Assembly (NCBI GenBank): GCA_002479485.1
Contig: DLNM01000040.1
Span: 85,309 to 149,308, forward strand
DNA from: Firmicutes bacterium UBA7510
GTDB taxonomy: Bacteria; Bacillota; Clostridia; Tissierellales; Sedimentibacteraceae
Length of the DNA: 64,000 bases
Direction: 5' to 3'
Each line of letters opens with the position of its first letter. The first letter of the stretch is position 1. Positions 44,689 through 52,468 of the stretch are shown piece after piece. Under the pieces are notes generated by a model, which was not told the DNA's origin, ran no database searches, and saw only the letters and a program-made list of their open reading frames with translations. The translations under genes and the position numbers were made by a program.

Positions 44689-44784
44689 AGTGTGAAATTA
44701 AACTCACACTAAAAAAATCAAAAAACGATTTTTTATTCTATTTATAATGCCACTACAATGGCTCGCATAGCGAGACTATGGCAT
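44689..44784 (+). repeat. Hairpin-cluster repeat, copy 3 (diverged)
   Basis: AGTGTGA/TCACACT (44689-44710), AAAAAATC-AAAAAAC-GATTTTTT (44712-44734) and ATGCCA...TGGCAT enclosing CTCGC-ATA-GCGAG (44747-44784). It ends 14 bases before the M23 peptidase start. The AAAAAAC loop is identical to the other two copies while stems have changed in a compensated way. Confidence 0.75.
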
Positions 44785-44798
44785 AATGAGAGGAATTT

Positions 44799-45815
44799 AT
44801 GATTAGTAGACAAAAGAAAAATAAAAAGAAATACAGTAATTCTAAATTACATTTCATTGTATTTCTAACATCTAAAAAACCAATAAATCTTTCAATATCA
44901 AAATGGTTTATATACTGTAGTGCATGTGTATTATTATTAGCTGTCTTGACCATCTCAATGTTTTCCTATAATACATATATTAAAAATACAAATTTAAACA
45001 ACAATTTATCCGCATTAGAAAAAGAGCTTCAGCAGTTGCAGGTCGACAACTTAAAACTTGGAGTTGAAAATACAAATTTAAAGGATAATCTTGGTGAAAA
45101 AACTGTTAAAGTAGCGGATGCATTGTATGAGCTTGAAAATCTTCAAAGCTCTATCAAAGAAATAAAAGAAATTGTAGGATTGCCTGTAGATGAAAATAAT
45201 AAATCAACTGCAACAATAAATACAAAAACACCTACTGTTCAAGCTCCTGTTACTCCACCTAGCAGTAGAGGTATGACCTCTTTAAGAAGTTATAATAAAC
45301 AAGCTCCAAAACAGACAAATGATGAAGTAGATGAAGACTTTGAAAGTATTGAAGGTTTAATAAAAGAAGCAAAACAAGAGTTAGAAGAGCTTTTGATTAG
45401 TGCCGAAGATAGAAAGCAATATTTAGAAGATGCACCTCTATTATTTCCTACTAAGGGCAAAATTACTTCACAGTTTGGTGCTAGATGGGGAAGTGTTCAT
45501 AGAGGGGTAGATATATCTAACAGCGTAGGAACTAAAATTTATGCTTCTGGTAATGGCGTTGTAATTGAATCAAAATATGGATATAGTTATGGAAATTATA
45601 TATTGATTCAACATAAAAATGGATTTGTAACTAGATATGCTCATCTTTCAAAACGACTAGTCAAGGTTGGAGATGAAGTTAAGCAAGCAGATTTAATTGG
45701 TTTAATGGGTAATACAGGTACAAGCTATGGTTCACATCTACATTATGAAATTTATTATTATAATAAACTAATTAATCCACTTAATATAGAAGACTATTTA
45801 AAATACAAAGAATAA
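44799..45815 (+). CDS. M23 family cell-wall peptidase (LytM domain)
   Basis: 338-aa membrane-anchored metallopeptidase. A basic N-terminus and one helix (IYCSACVLLLAVLTISMFSY) anchor it, followed by a coiled coil (about residues 67-130) and a linker. The LytM zinc site is complete: HRGVD (His234, Asp238) and HLH (His313, His315). It should cut peptidoglycan cross-bridges or activate another hydrolase. GAGAGG lies upstream. The bactofilin gene 40 bases downstream is a classical partner in cell-shape control. Confidence 0.93.
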   Translation: MISRQKKNKKKYSNSKLHFIVFLTSKKPINLSISKWFIYCSACVLLLAVLTISMFSYNTYIKNTNLNNNLSALEKELQQLQVDNLKLGVENTNLKDNLGEKTVKVADALYELENLQSSIKEIKEIVGLPVDENNKSTATINTKTPTVQAPVTPPSSRGMTSLRSYNKQAPKQTNDEVDEDFESIEGLIKEAKQELEELLISAEDRKQYLEDAPLLFPTKGKITSQFGARWGSVHRGVDISNSVGTKIYASGNGVVIESKYGYSYGNYILIQHKNGFVTRYAHLSKRLVKVGDEVKQADLIGLMGNTGTSYGSHLHYEIYYYNKLINPLNIEDYLKYKE

Positions 45816-45854
45816 TTGTAATAGCCAACAAATTTTGGAGGAAAGATTGAAGAA

Positions 45855-46295
45855 ATGATAGGAAAGAAAAATTCAATAGCAACTATTAAATTTAATGAAG
45901 AAAAATTAGATACATTGGTATCTTCTAACATTACTATAGAAGGAAAATTTAGATCAACTGGCAACATTAGATTAGATTGTACAATAGTAGGAGAAGTAGA
46001 TTCAGAAAGCCTTTTTATTGGTGAAAATTGTAATATTAAAGGAACTGTAAACTGCGAAAATATAATAATAGCTGGGAAAATAGATGGCAATGTATTCTGT
46101 AATGGAAAAATGCATATAAAAGAAACAGGTATAATTGATGGGGATATTGTCGTAAATATACTATCTATGGATGAAGGCTCTATGTTCACTGGTAATTGTA
46201 CAAGAAAAAAATCTGTAGAAAAACAAGAGGAAAAGGATAAAGATAAGCTAGAAAAATCTGATGGTAAAAATTTTATAAAAGAGAAAGCTAAGTAA
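45855..46295 (+). CDS. Bactofilin-family polymer-forming protein
   Basis: 146-aa protein whose core (residues about 22-110) is the right-handed beta-helix of bactofilins: SSNITIEGKFRSTGNIRLDC, GEVDSESLFIGENCNIKG, NIIIAGKIDGNVFCNGK. Bactofilins form nucleotide-free filaments at the membrane and commonly position M23 peptidases, matching the gene before it. The C-terminal tail is lysine/glutamate-rich. GGAGG is 13 bases from the ATG, longer than ideal. Confidence 0.93.
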   Translation: MIGKKNSIATIKFNEEKLDTLVSSNITIEGKFRSTGNIRLDCTIVGEVDSESLFIGENCNIKGTVNCENIIIAGKIDGNVFCNGKMHIKETGIIDGDIVVNILSMDEGSMFTGNCTRKKSVEKQEEKDKDKLEKSDGKNFIKEKAK

Positions 46296-46298
46296 AAA

Positions 46299-46370
46299 AG
46301 CGAACTATGTTCGCTCTAGAAAATCTATCGTTAAATTTCGACAAATTGACGATGGATTTTATTTTTTTTT
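46299..46370 (+). terminator. Double-hairpin terminator after bactofilin
   Basis: A short hairpin AGCGAAC/GTTCGCT (46299-46315) is followed by a long stem AAAATCTATCGT.../...ACGATGGATTTT (46320-46360) and a run of about ten T. Confidence 0.88.
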
Positions 46371-46402
46371 GATATATAAGTGGTAACGTTTACTAAAAAC
46401 AC

Positions 46403-46480
46403 TTGAAGTTTTGAAAACGTTATTGTAAAATAGAATTAAATAGACTTTATTTAGAATGGTGTACTATAACTAAATAAAGT
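46403..46480 (+). promoter_or_regulatory. Promoter and leader hairpin of the EF-G-like gene
   Basis: TTGAAG (46403), 17-base spacer, TAAAAT (46426). The transcript would carry CTTTATTTAG/CTAAATAAAG (46445-46479), a leader hairpin, then about 80 bases to the start codon. Confidence 0.55.
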
Positions 46481-46570
46481 TTGGCTTATAATACAGTGGC
46501 TAGCAGATAATATTTTCGCGCCGGTTGCAGTAGGAAAAAAGCATAAAATAATATAGGAGGAACTTTTTAA

Positions 46571-48643
46571 ATGAAAACTTACAGCACTGACAAAATTAGA
46601 AATGTGGCGTTACTTGGACATGGAGGTTGTGGTAAAACAACTTTGATAGAATCACTTTTATACATGACAAAAGCAACGAACAGAATGGGTAAGGTAGAAG
46701 ATGGAAATACTGTTTCAGATTACGACAAGGAAGAAAAGGATAGACAATTTTCAATTGGAACATCAGTTATACCTATAGAGTATTATGACACAAAGATTAA
46801 CTTCTTGGACACTCCAGGTTATTTTGATTTTGTAGGAGAGGTTTTTAGTGCACTTCAGGTTTGCAACGGAGCAGTTGTAATCGTAGATGCTACCTCAGGA
46901 GTTCAGGTTGGTACGGAAAAATCTTGGAAATACTGTGAAGACAGAAAAATACCAAGGGTTATTTTATTAGACAAGCTTGATAAAGAAGACGTAAGTTATG
47001 ACAAATTACTAGAAGAATTAAGAGAGAAATTTGGTAAGAAAGTTGTTCCATTTGCAGTTCCTATTGGAGAGCAAACAAGCTTTTGTGGATATGTTGATGT
47101 AATATCTGGTGAAGGCTATATCTTCAATGGTAAGGAATGTGTAATTGGTGAAGTTCCTAAATATGCAGTAGAAAAAGCAGCGGAATTGAAAGATATGCTT
47201 ATGGAGTCTGTAGCAGAAACTGATGAAGAAATGATGGAGAAATACTTTGCGGGTGAAAGCTTTACAGATGAAGAAATACATAACGGTTTAAGAAAAGCAG
47301 TAATGAACGGTGATATTGTTCCAATCATAGTTACTTCAGCTCAAAAAACAATTGGAGTTAGAGAAGTAATTCAGATGATTATAGAATATCTACCAAGCTC
47401 AGAGGATTTAGGTCAAGTTGTTGGAACAAATGATGATGGTAAAGAGGTTACAAGAAAGGTTGATCCTAAACAGCCACTATCAGCATTTGTATTCAAAACA
47501 ATCGTTGACCCATTTGTAGGTAAGATAAACGTATTTAAAGTTTTATCTGGAACTCTTAAGAAAGATATGGAAATTTACAATTCTAAAACTAGACAGACTG
47601 AAAGAGTCGGCTCTATATTTTATTTAAGAGGTAGAGAGCAAATTGAAGCTACAGAAATATCAGCAGGTGATATTGGAGCAGCATCTAAGCTACAATATTT
47701 CAAAACTGGAGATACTATATCTACTAAAAATGATCCTATTGAATATCCACAAGTTAATTCCCCTAAACCATCCTTATTTATGGCAGTTCATGTTAAATCT
47801 AAGGAGATGGAGGAAAAAGTTGGTTTGGGACTAAATAGATTAGCAGAAGAAGATTTAACATTCTCATCTGATAGAAATGTTGAGACTAAAGAATTGGTAC
47901 TTGGTGGTCAAGGTAACATGCACCTAGAGGTAATCAAGTCTAAGCTTAAAAACTTATTCAAGGTTGATATTGATCTAACAAATCCTAAGGTTGCATACAG
48001 AGAAACAATCAAAGGAAAATCAGATGTTCAAGGCAAACACAAAAAACAATCTGGTGGTGCAGGACAATATGGTGATGTTCACATTAGATTTGAACCATCT
48101 ATGCAGGAATTCGAATTTACAGAAGAAATATTCGGAGGCTCGGTACCTCGTAACTACATCCCAGCAGTTGAAAAGGGACTAAGAGATTGTATGGATAAAG
48201 GAGTTCTAGCTGGATGTAAGGTTGTTAACGTTAAGGCGGTTTTATATGATGGTTCATACCATGATGTAGACTCTAACGAGATGGCATTTAAACTTGCTGC
48301 TTCATTAGCATTCAAAAAAGGTATGCAGGAAGCTAAACCAATTTTACTAGAGCCAATAGTAAAAGTTGAGATAGAAGTTCCAGATGATTACATGGGAGAT
48401 GTAATGGGTGACATGAACAAGAGACGTGGTAGAATCCTAGGTATGGATCCAACTGACTACGGTACTCAAATAGTTCACGCAGAGGCTCCACAAGCAGAAA
48501 TGTACACATATGCAATCGACCTGAGAAGTATGACTCAAGCAAGAGGAAGCTTCGAAATGGAATTCCTAAGATACGACGAAATGCCAATGAACATGGCAGA
48601 AAAAGTAGTAGCTGAATATAAAGCAGCACACGCATTAGAGTAA
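46571..48643 (+). CDS. Elongation factor G-like GTPase (EF-G2 type)
   Basis: 690-aa translational GTPase. It has P-loop GHGGCGKTT, switch II DTPGYFDF, and a guanine-specificity motif in the form LDKLDKED rather than NKMD. The five-domain EF-G layout follows, ending with SMTQARGSFEMEFLRYDEMP (domain V). The G1 spelling and deviating NKxD motif place it with the EF-G-like (second copy) group whose members have lost or altered elongation activity, rather than the main fusA. AGGAGG precedes the ATG. The bases around its stop codon are the left boundary of the accretion island, because GTAACTAAATAAT recurs at 51890 and 62541. Confidence 0.88.
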   Translation: MKTYSTDKIRNVALLGHGGCGKTTLIESLLYMTKATNRMGKVEDGNTVSDYDKEEKDRQFSIGTSVIPIEYYDTKINFLDTPGYFDFVGEVFSALQVCNGAVVIVDATSGVQVGTEKSWKYCEDRKIPRVILLDKLDKEDVSYDKLLEELREKFGKKVVPFAVPIGEQTSFCGYVDVISGEGYIFNGKECVIGEVPKYAVEKAAELKDMLMESVAETDEEMMEKYFAGESFTDEEIHNGLRKAVMNGDIVPIIVTSAQKTIGVREVIQMIIEYLPSSEDLGQVVGTNDDGKEVTRKVDPKQPLSAFVFKTIVDPFVGKINVFKVLSGTLKKDMEIYNSKTRQTERVGSIFYLRGREQIEATEISAGDIGAASKLQYFKTGDTISTKNDPIEYPQVNSPKPSLFMAVHVKSKEMEEKVGLGLNRLAEEDLTFSSDRNVETKELVLGGQGNMHLEVIKSKLKNLFKVDIDLTNPKVAYRETIKGKSDVQGKHKKQSGGAGQYGDVHIRFEPSMQEFEFTEEIFGGSVPRNYIPAVEKGLRDCMDKGVLAGCKVVNVKAVLYDGSYHDVDSNEMAFKLAASLAFKKGMQEAKPILLEPIVKVEIEVPDDYMGDVMGDMNKRRGRILGMDPTDYGTQIVHAEAPQAEMYTYAIDLRSMTQARGSFEMEFLRYDEMPMNMAEKVVAEYKAAHALE

Positions 48644-48960
48644 CTAAATAATTGATAAAAGGAAGCTTCTTGCTTAGACAAGAAGCTTTTATTTTGTTGT
48701 AAATTAGGGGTCTAGTCTTTGTAGATCTGCTTATACTGAAAGTCTTTGCTGGTCTATCAAAAAGGAAAAGAATAATTTTCTTTCTAAGGCGGTGTTCCGC
48801 ATAGAGAATTGTAACTTCAGTTGCGCTCACAAAAGTCAAATACGGGGATGAGTTATAGTGCCAGACTTATTGACTTAAAACATTCGCTCCACTTCGTACA
48901 ATTCTTAGCTATGCTCCACAATGCTTAGAAAGAGAAATTATTCTTTTTGTTCGATAGGGA
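48640..48960. repeat. 320-bp direct repeat with long palindrome, copy 1
   Basis: Runs from the EF-G-like stop codon (core GTAACTAAATAAT, 48640-48652) through a terminator and a long imperfect palindrome (48760-48950). It closely matches 51890-52226. Palindrome arms: AAGAATAATTTTCTTTCTAAG against CTTAGAAAGAGAAATTATTC. The inner arms are GCATAGAGAATTGTA against TACAATTCTTAGCTATGC, and AAGTCAA against TTGACTT at the centre. Confidence 0.88.
48663..48694 (+). terminator. Terminator of the EF-G-like gene
   Basis: AAGCTTCTTG pairs with CAAGAAGCTT across a six-base loop, then TTATTTTG. The same hairpin position occurs in the other copies at 51913-51942 and 62561-62587. Confidence 0.88.
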
Positions 48961-49019
48961 GAGTCTTATGTGGGACTCATATGGTTATCCGCCGCGGGTT
49001 ATCTGTTGCGTTAGTAGTT

Positions 49020-49250
49020 TATGTATATTTGCTTAATTTTTTAGCAATTAGTTAATATAAGATGTAAATAATTTTATAGAAGCTATAATAAATTTGATAA
49101 TTCATAAAAATAAGTATGATAAATATATTTTCTCGTTAAATAAACATTTAAATGTCTAGAATATATATGGAAAATATTATCAAAACGTGTTAAGATATAC
49201 AAAACGTATAGTGAAAATTGTTTAAATATTTATGTTCATTTCTAATTAAT
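49020..49250. repeat. Leader sequence shared with the integrase remnant, copy 1
   Basis: An AT-rich block sharing TATGTATATTTG, AGTTAAT, ATGTAAATAATTTT, AGAAGCT and ATATGGAAAATATTATCAAA in the same order with 62609-62860. There it leads to a broken tyrosine recombinase; here it leads to an unrelated membrane-protein gene. The stretch 48961-49019 holds nothing recognised. Confidence 0.7.
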
Positions 49251-49330
49251 ATATATGGATTGATCTGTAATATCAAATCTGTAAATACTATGGAAAGATA
49301 AATTATTAAAGATATAGGAAGTGTGAATAG

Positions 49331-50758
49331 ATGGATAAAATAATAGTTTGTGTAGGGCTATCGTGGACTGAAAATGCAAATGAAGAAATTTATTATTATA
49401 AAGTTCCGGAAGAATGGCATGAAAAAATTGATAAAGGTAGGTTTTTATATTTGATAAATAGAAAAACAGATACATTTGAGGTATGTATCCTTCAAATTTT
49501 AAAATTATGTGACTCTATCACTATTCAAGATAATATTAATATTAAACCATTATCTGAAAGTGAAGATCTTCATCTTATATCTGAAGAGTATTTATTTGAA
49601 ATCAAAAAAAATATTGTAAAGAATCATAATAATTATTCAATCAAAAATTTGAGTAAGGCTATTAATTATAAATTAAAAGAATTAGATTCTCAGATTTTTT
49701 GGGTTAGAATGAATCCTTTAAATAGAAAAAGGAAAGAATATTTAAAAAAAATATTTTATAAAGATGAAATTAAGGAGTTTATCCAAAAAACAAAAAGAAC
49801 TAGAAATAGATGGTTTTGTGAATTTAATAATTTTGAAATTGATTTAATACATGTTGTAAATTTATTCATATTAAAAGAAAATATATGCAAAGTTATTGAT
49901 ACAAATAGGAGTATGCAAAAAAATGAAAAGCAAATACAAAAAAATAAATTTATGAATGAATTAAAGCTAAGAGCTTCATCAATATACTTGAAAGGTATTA
50001 ATCGTTTTAAGTCAAATGAACCGATTGGAATAGATATATCTCGAGATGGAAAAAATATCATATTGGGTAGGCTTACTAAATTTGAATTGTATCTAAATTT
50101 TTTTTCGTTTTGGAATACAATCAACGGATTACTCACAGTGTCTTTCATTCCTATAATTCTTCTTTTGTTAGATTCAGAAAAGAAGGTACATTTATATTTT
50201 TTTTTAGGAATTGTTTATTTCATAACATTGATTTTGAGCGATGAGATACAAGTAGATAATTTAGTATCTTTCATGAATCAGTTAAATTGTAATGAAGATA
50301 AAAAAGTAAACTATTATAAACTATTTTATTTTGGTGTTATATCAGTGTTAATTTTTATCATTTTCTCAATTCAAGTAGTGTATATTCCAGACATAGTTGA
50401 TAGTATTAGTAAATTTTTGATATATTTTATTGGTGATATTTTGATGTCATATACTTTTTTATTTATTACATTAACAGTAATAGAAGTGTTAATATATCTA
50501 ATTTCTTGTATAACAGCAACAATATTCTATATTAAAAGGGGAAAAAAGTTTAATTTAGTATTTAAATTTTGTGCTAAGACAATATTTAATATTTGTAGTG
50601 TTTATTGTATATATCATATTCTAGAAATAAATGCATATATCAACAAATTTAACAATATAGAGTGGCAGCTGATTATTTTTATGATATCATTAATACTTTT
50701 TATATGTAATATACTTAATAATTTACACATTTTTATAACTAAAATGAGAAGTGACTAG
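49331..50758 (+). CDS. Hypothetical protein with C-terminal membrane region
   Basis: 475 aa, no family recognised. Residues 1-240 are polar and likely cytoplasmic, with a Trp-containing start (CVGLSWTENANEEIYYYKVP) and basic helices around 130-215. Residues about 255-470 contain six hydrophobic segments (FWNTINGLLTVSFIPIILLL, LYFFLGIVYFITLILSDEI, VISVLIFIIFSIQVVYIPDI and others). AGGAAG lies upstream of the ATG. It is the first gene of the island and is followed by a structured 130-bp element, the same type that follows the decayed FRG gene. A membrane effector in a defence or toxin role is possible from the surroundings but not shown. Confidence 0.7.
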   Translation: MDKIIVCVGLSWTENANEEIYYYKVPEEWHEKIDKGRFLYLINRKTDTFEVCILQILKLCDSITIQDNINIKPLSESEDLHLISEEYLFEIKKNIVKNHNNYSIKNLSKAINYKLKELDSQIFWVRMNPLNRKRKEYLKKIFYKDEIKEFIQKTKRTRNRWFCEFNNFEIDLIHVVNLFILKENICKVIDTNRSMQKNEKQIQKNKFMNELKLRASSIYLKGINRFKSNEPIGIDISRDGKNIILGRLTKFELYLNFFSFWNTINGLLTVSFIPIILLLLDSEKKVHLYFFLGIVYFITLILSDEIQVDNLVSFMNQLNCNEDKKVNYYKLFYFGVISVLIFIIFSIQVVYIPDIVDSISKFLIYFIGDILMSYTFLFITLTVIEVLIYLISCITATIFYIKRGKKFNLVFKFCAKTIFNICSVYCIYHILEINAYINKFNNIEWQLIIFMISLILFICNILNNLHIFITKMRSD

Positions 50759-50810
50759 ATAAAATCATTTGGATTATAACGGGTGATGATGTAGACGAAA
50801 AATACATCAA

Positions 50811-50945
50811 ATAACAACGAGTTCACGCAAGGGTCTTAGAGGGAATGTTCAAGATGGAAAGGCAGGTAACTTCCCTTCACCGGGTGTGACCACCGCCAAG
50901 ACAGTCTAGCTATTGCTGTCCGGTTCAGTGATGTCGTGAACACAG
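50811..50945. repeat. Structured 130-bp element, copy A
   Basis: Unusually G+C-rich for this DNA. It is bounded by TAACAACGAGTTCACG and its complement CGTGAAC (50821-50827 against 50935-50941), with inner stems GAGGGAA/TTCCCTT and GACAG/CTGTC. It matches 51577-51701 at most positions. Not assigned to a known RNA or recombination-site family. Confidence 0.75.
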
Positions 50946-51020
50946 AGACGCTATGCGAGATCTTCTACATATAAAATTTATAATACTAGAATTATTTTGA
51001 TTAGTTAGAAAGGAAATATG

Positions 51021-51560
51021 ATGTTAAATAAAGATTATATTAATAAAAATATGTGTCATGGATTTGATGAATATGATATGGCCAGTTGGGACGAATTTAT
51101 AGAGTTTATAGGTGCTACAATATTGGATTATAGTCATTATATTTGTAGGGGACAAGCCAATCTAATTGGGAGTTAAACCCTACTTTAGCTAGAATTATTA
51201 AAAAAGACATTAATAACAAAAATGAAATGATATTGATAGGATAAAGACAGAGCATTTAAAAAAATTTAAATATGCGACAAGAGGTAGGCGTGGAAGCAAT
51301 CCAGCGCTTTTTTACAAACAAGCTAATGAGACAAGAAAGCGTGCAACTGATTTTTTTGATGAATTGAGAACTGATAAGGAGATTGCAAAAGGAATACTCA
51401 TAGCTGACTCGATTGAAGATGATAAATTAAAATCTGTTATTAAATCACAAATAGCATTAAAGATGTCAGGAATTGAGTTGAAAAGATTAATATGATTGAC
51501 ATTGTTAAATCTGAGTTAACATATATTAGTAGATATATAAGAGATGAGCTTCAAAGCTGA
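51021..51560 (+). pseudogene. Decayed FRG-domain gene
   Basis: Begins with AAAGGA and an ATG and reads ASWDEFIEFIG...YICRGQAN, the FRG-domain start, up to a stop at 51174. Reading on in another frame gives SNWELNPTLARIIKKDI, and in a third frame TEHLKKFKYATRGRRGSNP, both conserved FRG blocks in the right order. So at least two frameshifts have broken the gene. After ALFYKQANETRKRATDFFDE the sequence no longer follows FRG proteins; it ends at 51495, with a short further frame to 51560. FRG-domain proteins occur in phage-related and defence contexts. Confidence 0.75.
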
Positions 51561-51576
51561 GCGAGGTAATGTCTGA

Positions 51577-51701
51577 TAACAACATGTTCACGCAAGGTCT
51601 TAGAGGGAACGTCAAGTAGGAAAGTCAGACCACATCCCTTCACCGAGTACAATAACCGCCAAGACGGTCTATCTAAATGTCCCGTTAGTGATGTCGTAAA
51701 T
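51577..51701. repeat. Structured 130-bp element, copy B
   Basis: Second copy of the element at 50811-50945: TAACAACATGTTCACGCAAG, TTAGAGGGAACG, CCCTTCACCGAG, CCGCCAAGACGGTCTA, GTGATGTCGTAAAT. The closing arm is degenerate (CGTAAAT instead of CGTGAAC). The bases 51702-51889 that follow hold nothing recognised. Confidence 0.75.
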
Positions 51702-51889
51702 GCCAGTACGTTAATGTTGGTTATAATTAAATATTTATCGAAATATGGATTAATTAATTCAAACTTCTTTTTACTAGCTATTATTTAATAACTAAATTTG
51801 TTCAAATTTTTTATCAACTAAAAAAATCACTAATGAAATTTCAACGGTTATAGAGCTTATTTTATTCATACTTTTTTTTACATCAACAA

Positions 51890-52226
51890 GTAATTAAATA
51901 ATTGATAAAAGGAAGCTTCTTGCAAATTAAAGCAAGAAGCTTTTATTTGTTGTAAATTAGGGGCAGTCTTTGTAGGTCTGCTTATGCTGAAAGTCTTTGC
52001 TGGTATATCAAAAAGGAAATGAATAATTTTCTTTCTAAGGCGGTGTTCTGCATAGAGATTGTAACTTCAGTTTCGCATGCAAAAGTCAAATATAGGGATG
52101 AGTTATAGTGCCAGACTTATTGACTTAAAACGCTCGCTCCACTTCGTACAATTCTATATATGTTTTTAAAATAACTTTTGCTACACAATGCTTAGAAAGA
52201 GAAATTATTCTTTTTGATTGTTAGGG
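51890..52226. repeat. 320-bp direct repeat with long palindrome, copy 2
   Basis: Core GTAATTAAATAAT (51890-51902), hairpin AAGCTTCTTGC/GCAAGAAGCTT (51913-51942), then the same sequence as 48695-48960, including both palindrome arms (52011-52216). The inner right arm is disrupted compared with copy 1. Confidence 0.88.
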
Positions 52227-52304
52227 TAAGGTTTTGTTGATTTATAGATGTACTTTGGATGTTAGTTTATAGATGAAACATATTACAAAATAATAGCAAA
52301 TTTG

Positions 52305-52333
52305 TTGAAAAATGTAATTATATGTGATAATAT
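52305..52333 (+). promoter_or_regulatory. Promoter of the candidate ncRNA / RT operon
   Basis: TTGAAA (52305) and extended -10 TGATAATAT (hexamer at 52328), spacer 17. The predicted start is at 52340, exactly the first base of the long-range inverted repeat. Confidence 0.65.
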
Positions 52334-52339
52334 AAAATT

Positions 52340-52450
52340 AGAGGTGCATTGCTTACGCAGATTACATAGGGTTATATGTAATAATAATCTAATCAATAAG
52401 TGACAACTTTTTAAGATTTCATTGAAATAATTTAATTATCATGCACCTCT
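52340..52450 (+). ncRNA. Candidate structured non-coding RNA upstream of the reverse transcriptase
   Basis: A 111-base segment closed by a perfect 10-bp inverted repeat, AGAGGTGCAT (52340-52349) and ATGCACCTCT (52441-52450). Inside is a second stem ATTACATA-GGGTTA-TATGTAAT (52361-52382). A promoter places its 5' end at 52340, and its 3' end lies eight bases before the RT ribosome-binding site. Many defence reverse transcriptases depend on a short RNA encoded directly upstream. That this is such an RNA is inference from position, structure and promoter. Confidence 0.6.
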
Positions 52451-52468
52451 TTAAATTAGGAGGGTATT

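Noticed and set aside
46381..46425. LacI/CcpA-type operator (GTAACGTTTAC)
   Set aside because: It is one base short of the symmetric GTAAACGTTTAC form and departs from the cre consensus at several positions; no supporting context.
48333..48839. 168-codon minus-strand frame at the end of the EF-G-like gene
   Set aside because: Overlaps conserved EF-G coding sequence and a repeat; no ribosome-binding site or recognisable domain.
50811..51701. Integron attC sites
   Set aside because: The elements fold and follow single genes, but the RYYYAAC and GTTRRRY end boxes are not present, so I list them only as cassette-like.
52340..52450. Retron msr-msd locus upstream of the reverse transcriptase
   Set aside because: The flanking inverted repeat looks like retron a1/a2, but the RT is longer than retron RTs (438 aa), has a C-terminal helical extension and group-II-like first motifs, and I do not see the retron NAxxH and VTG motifs. 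A non-retron ncRNA fits better.
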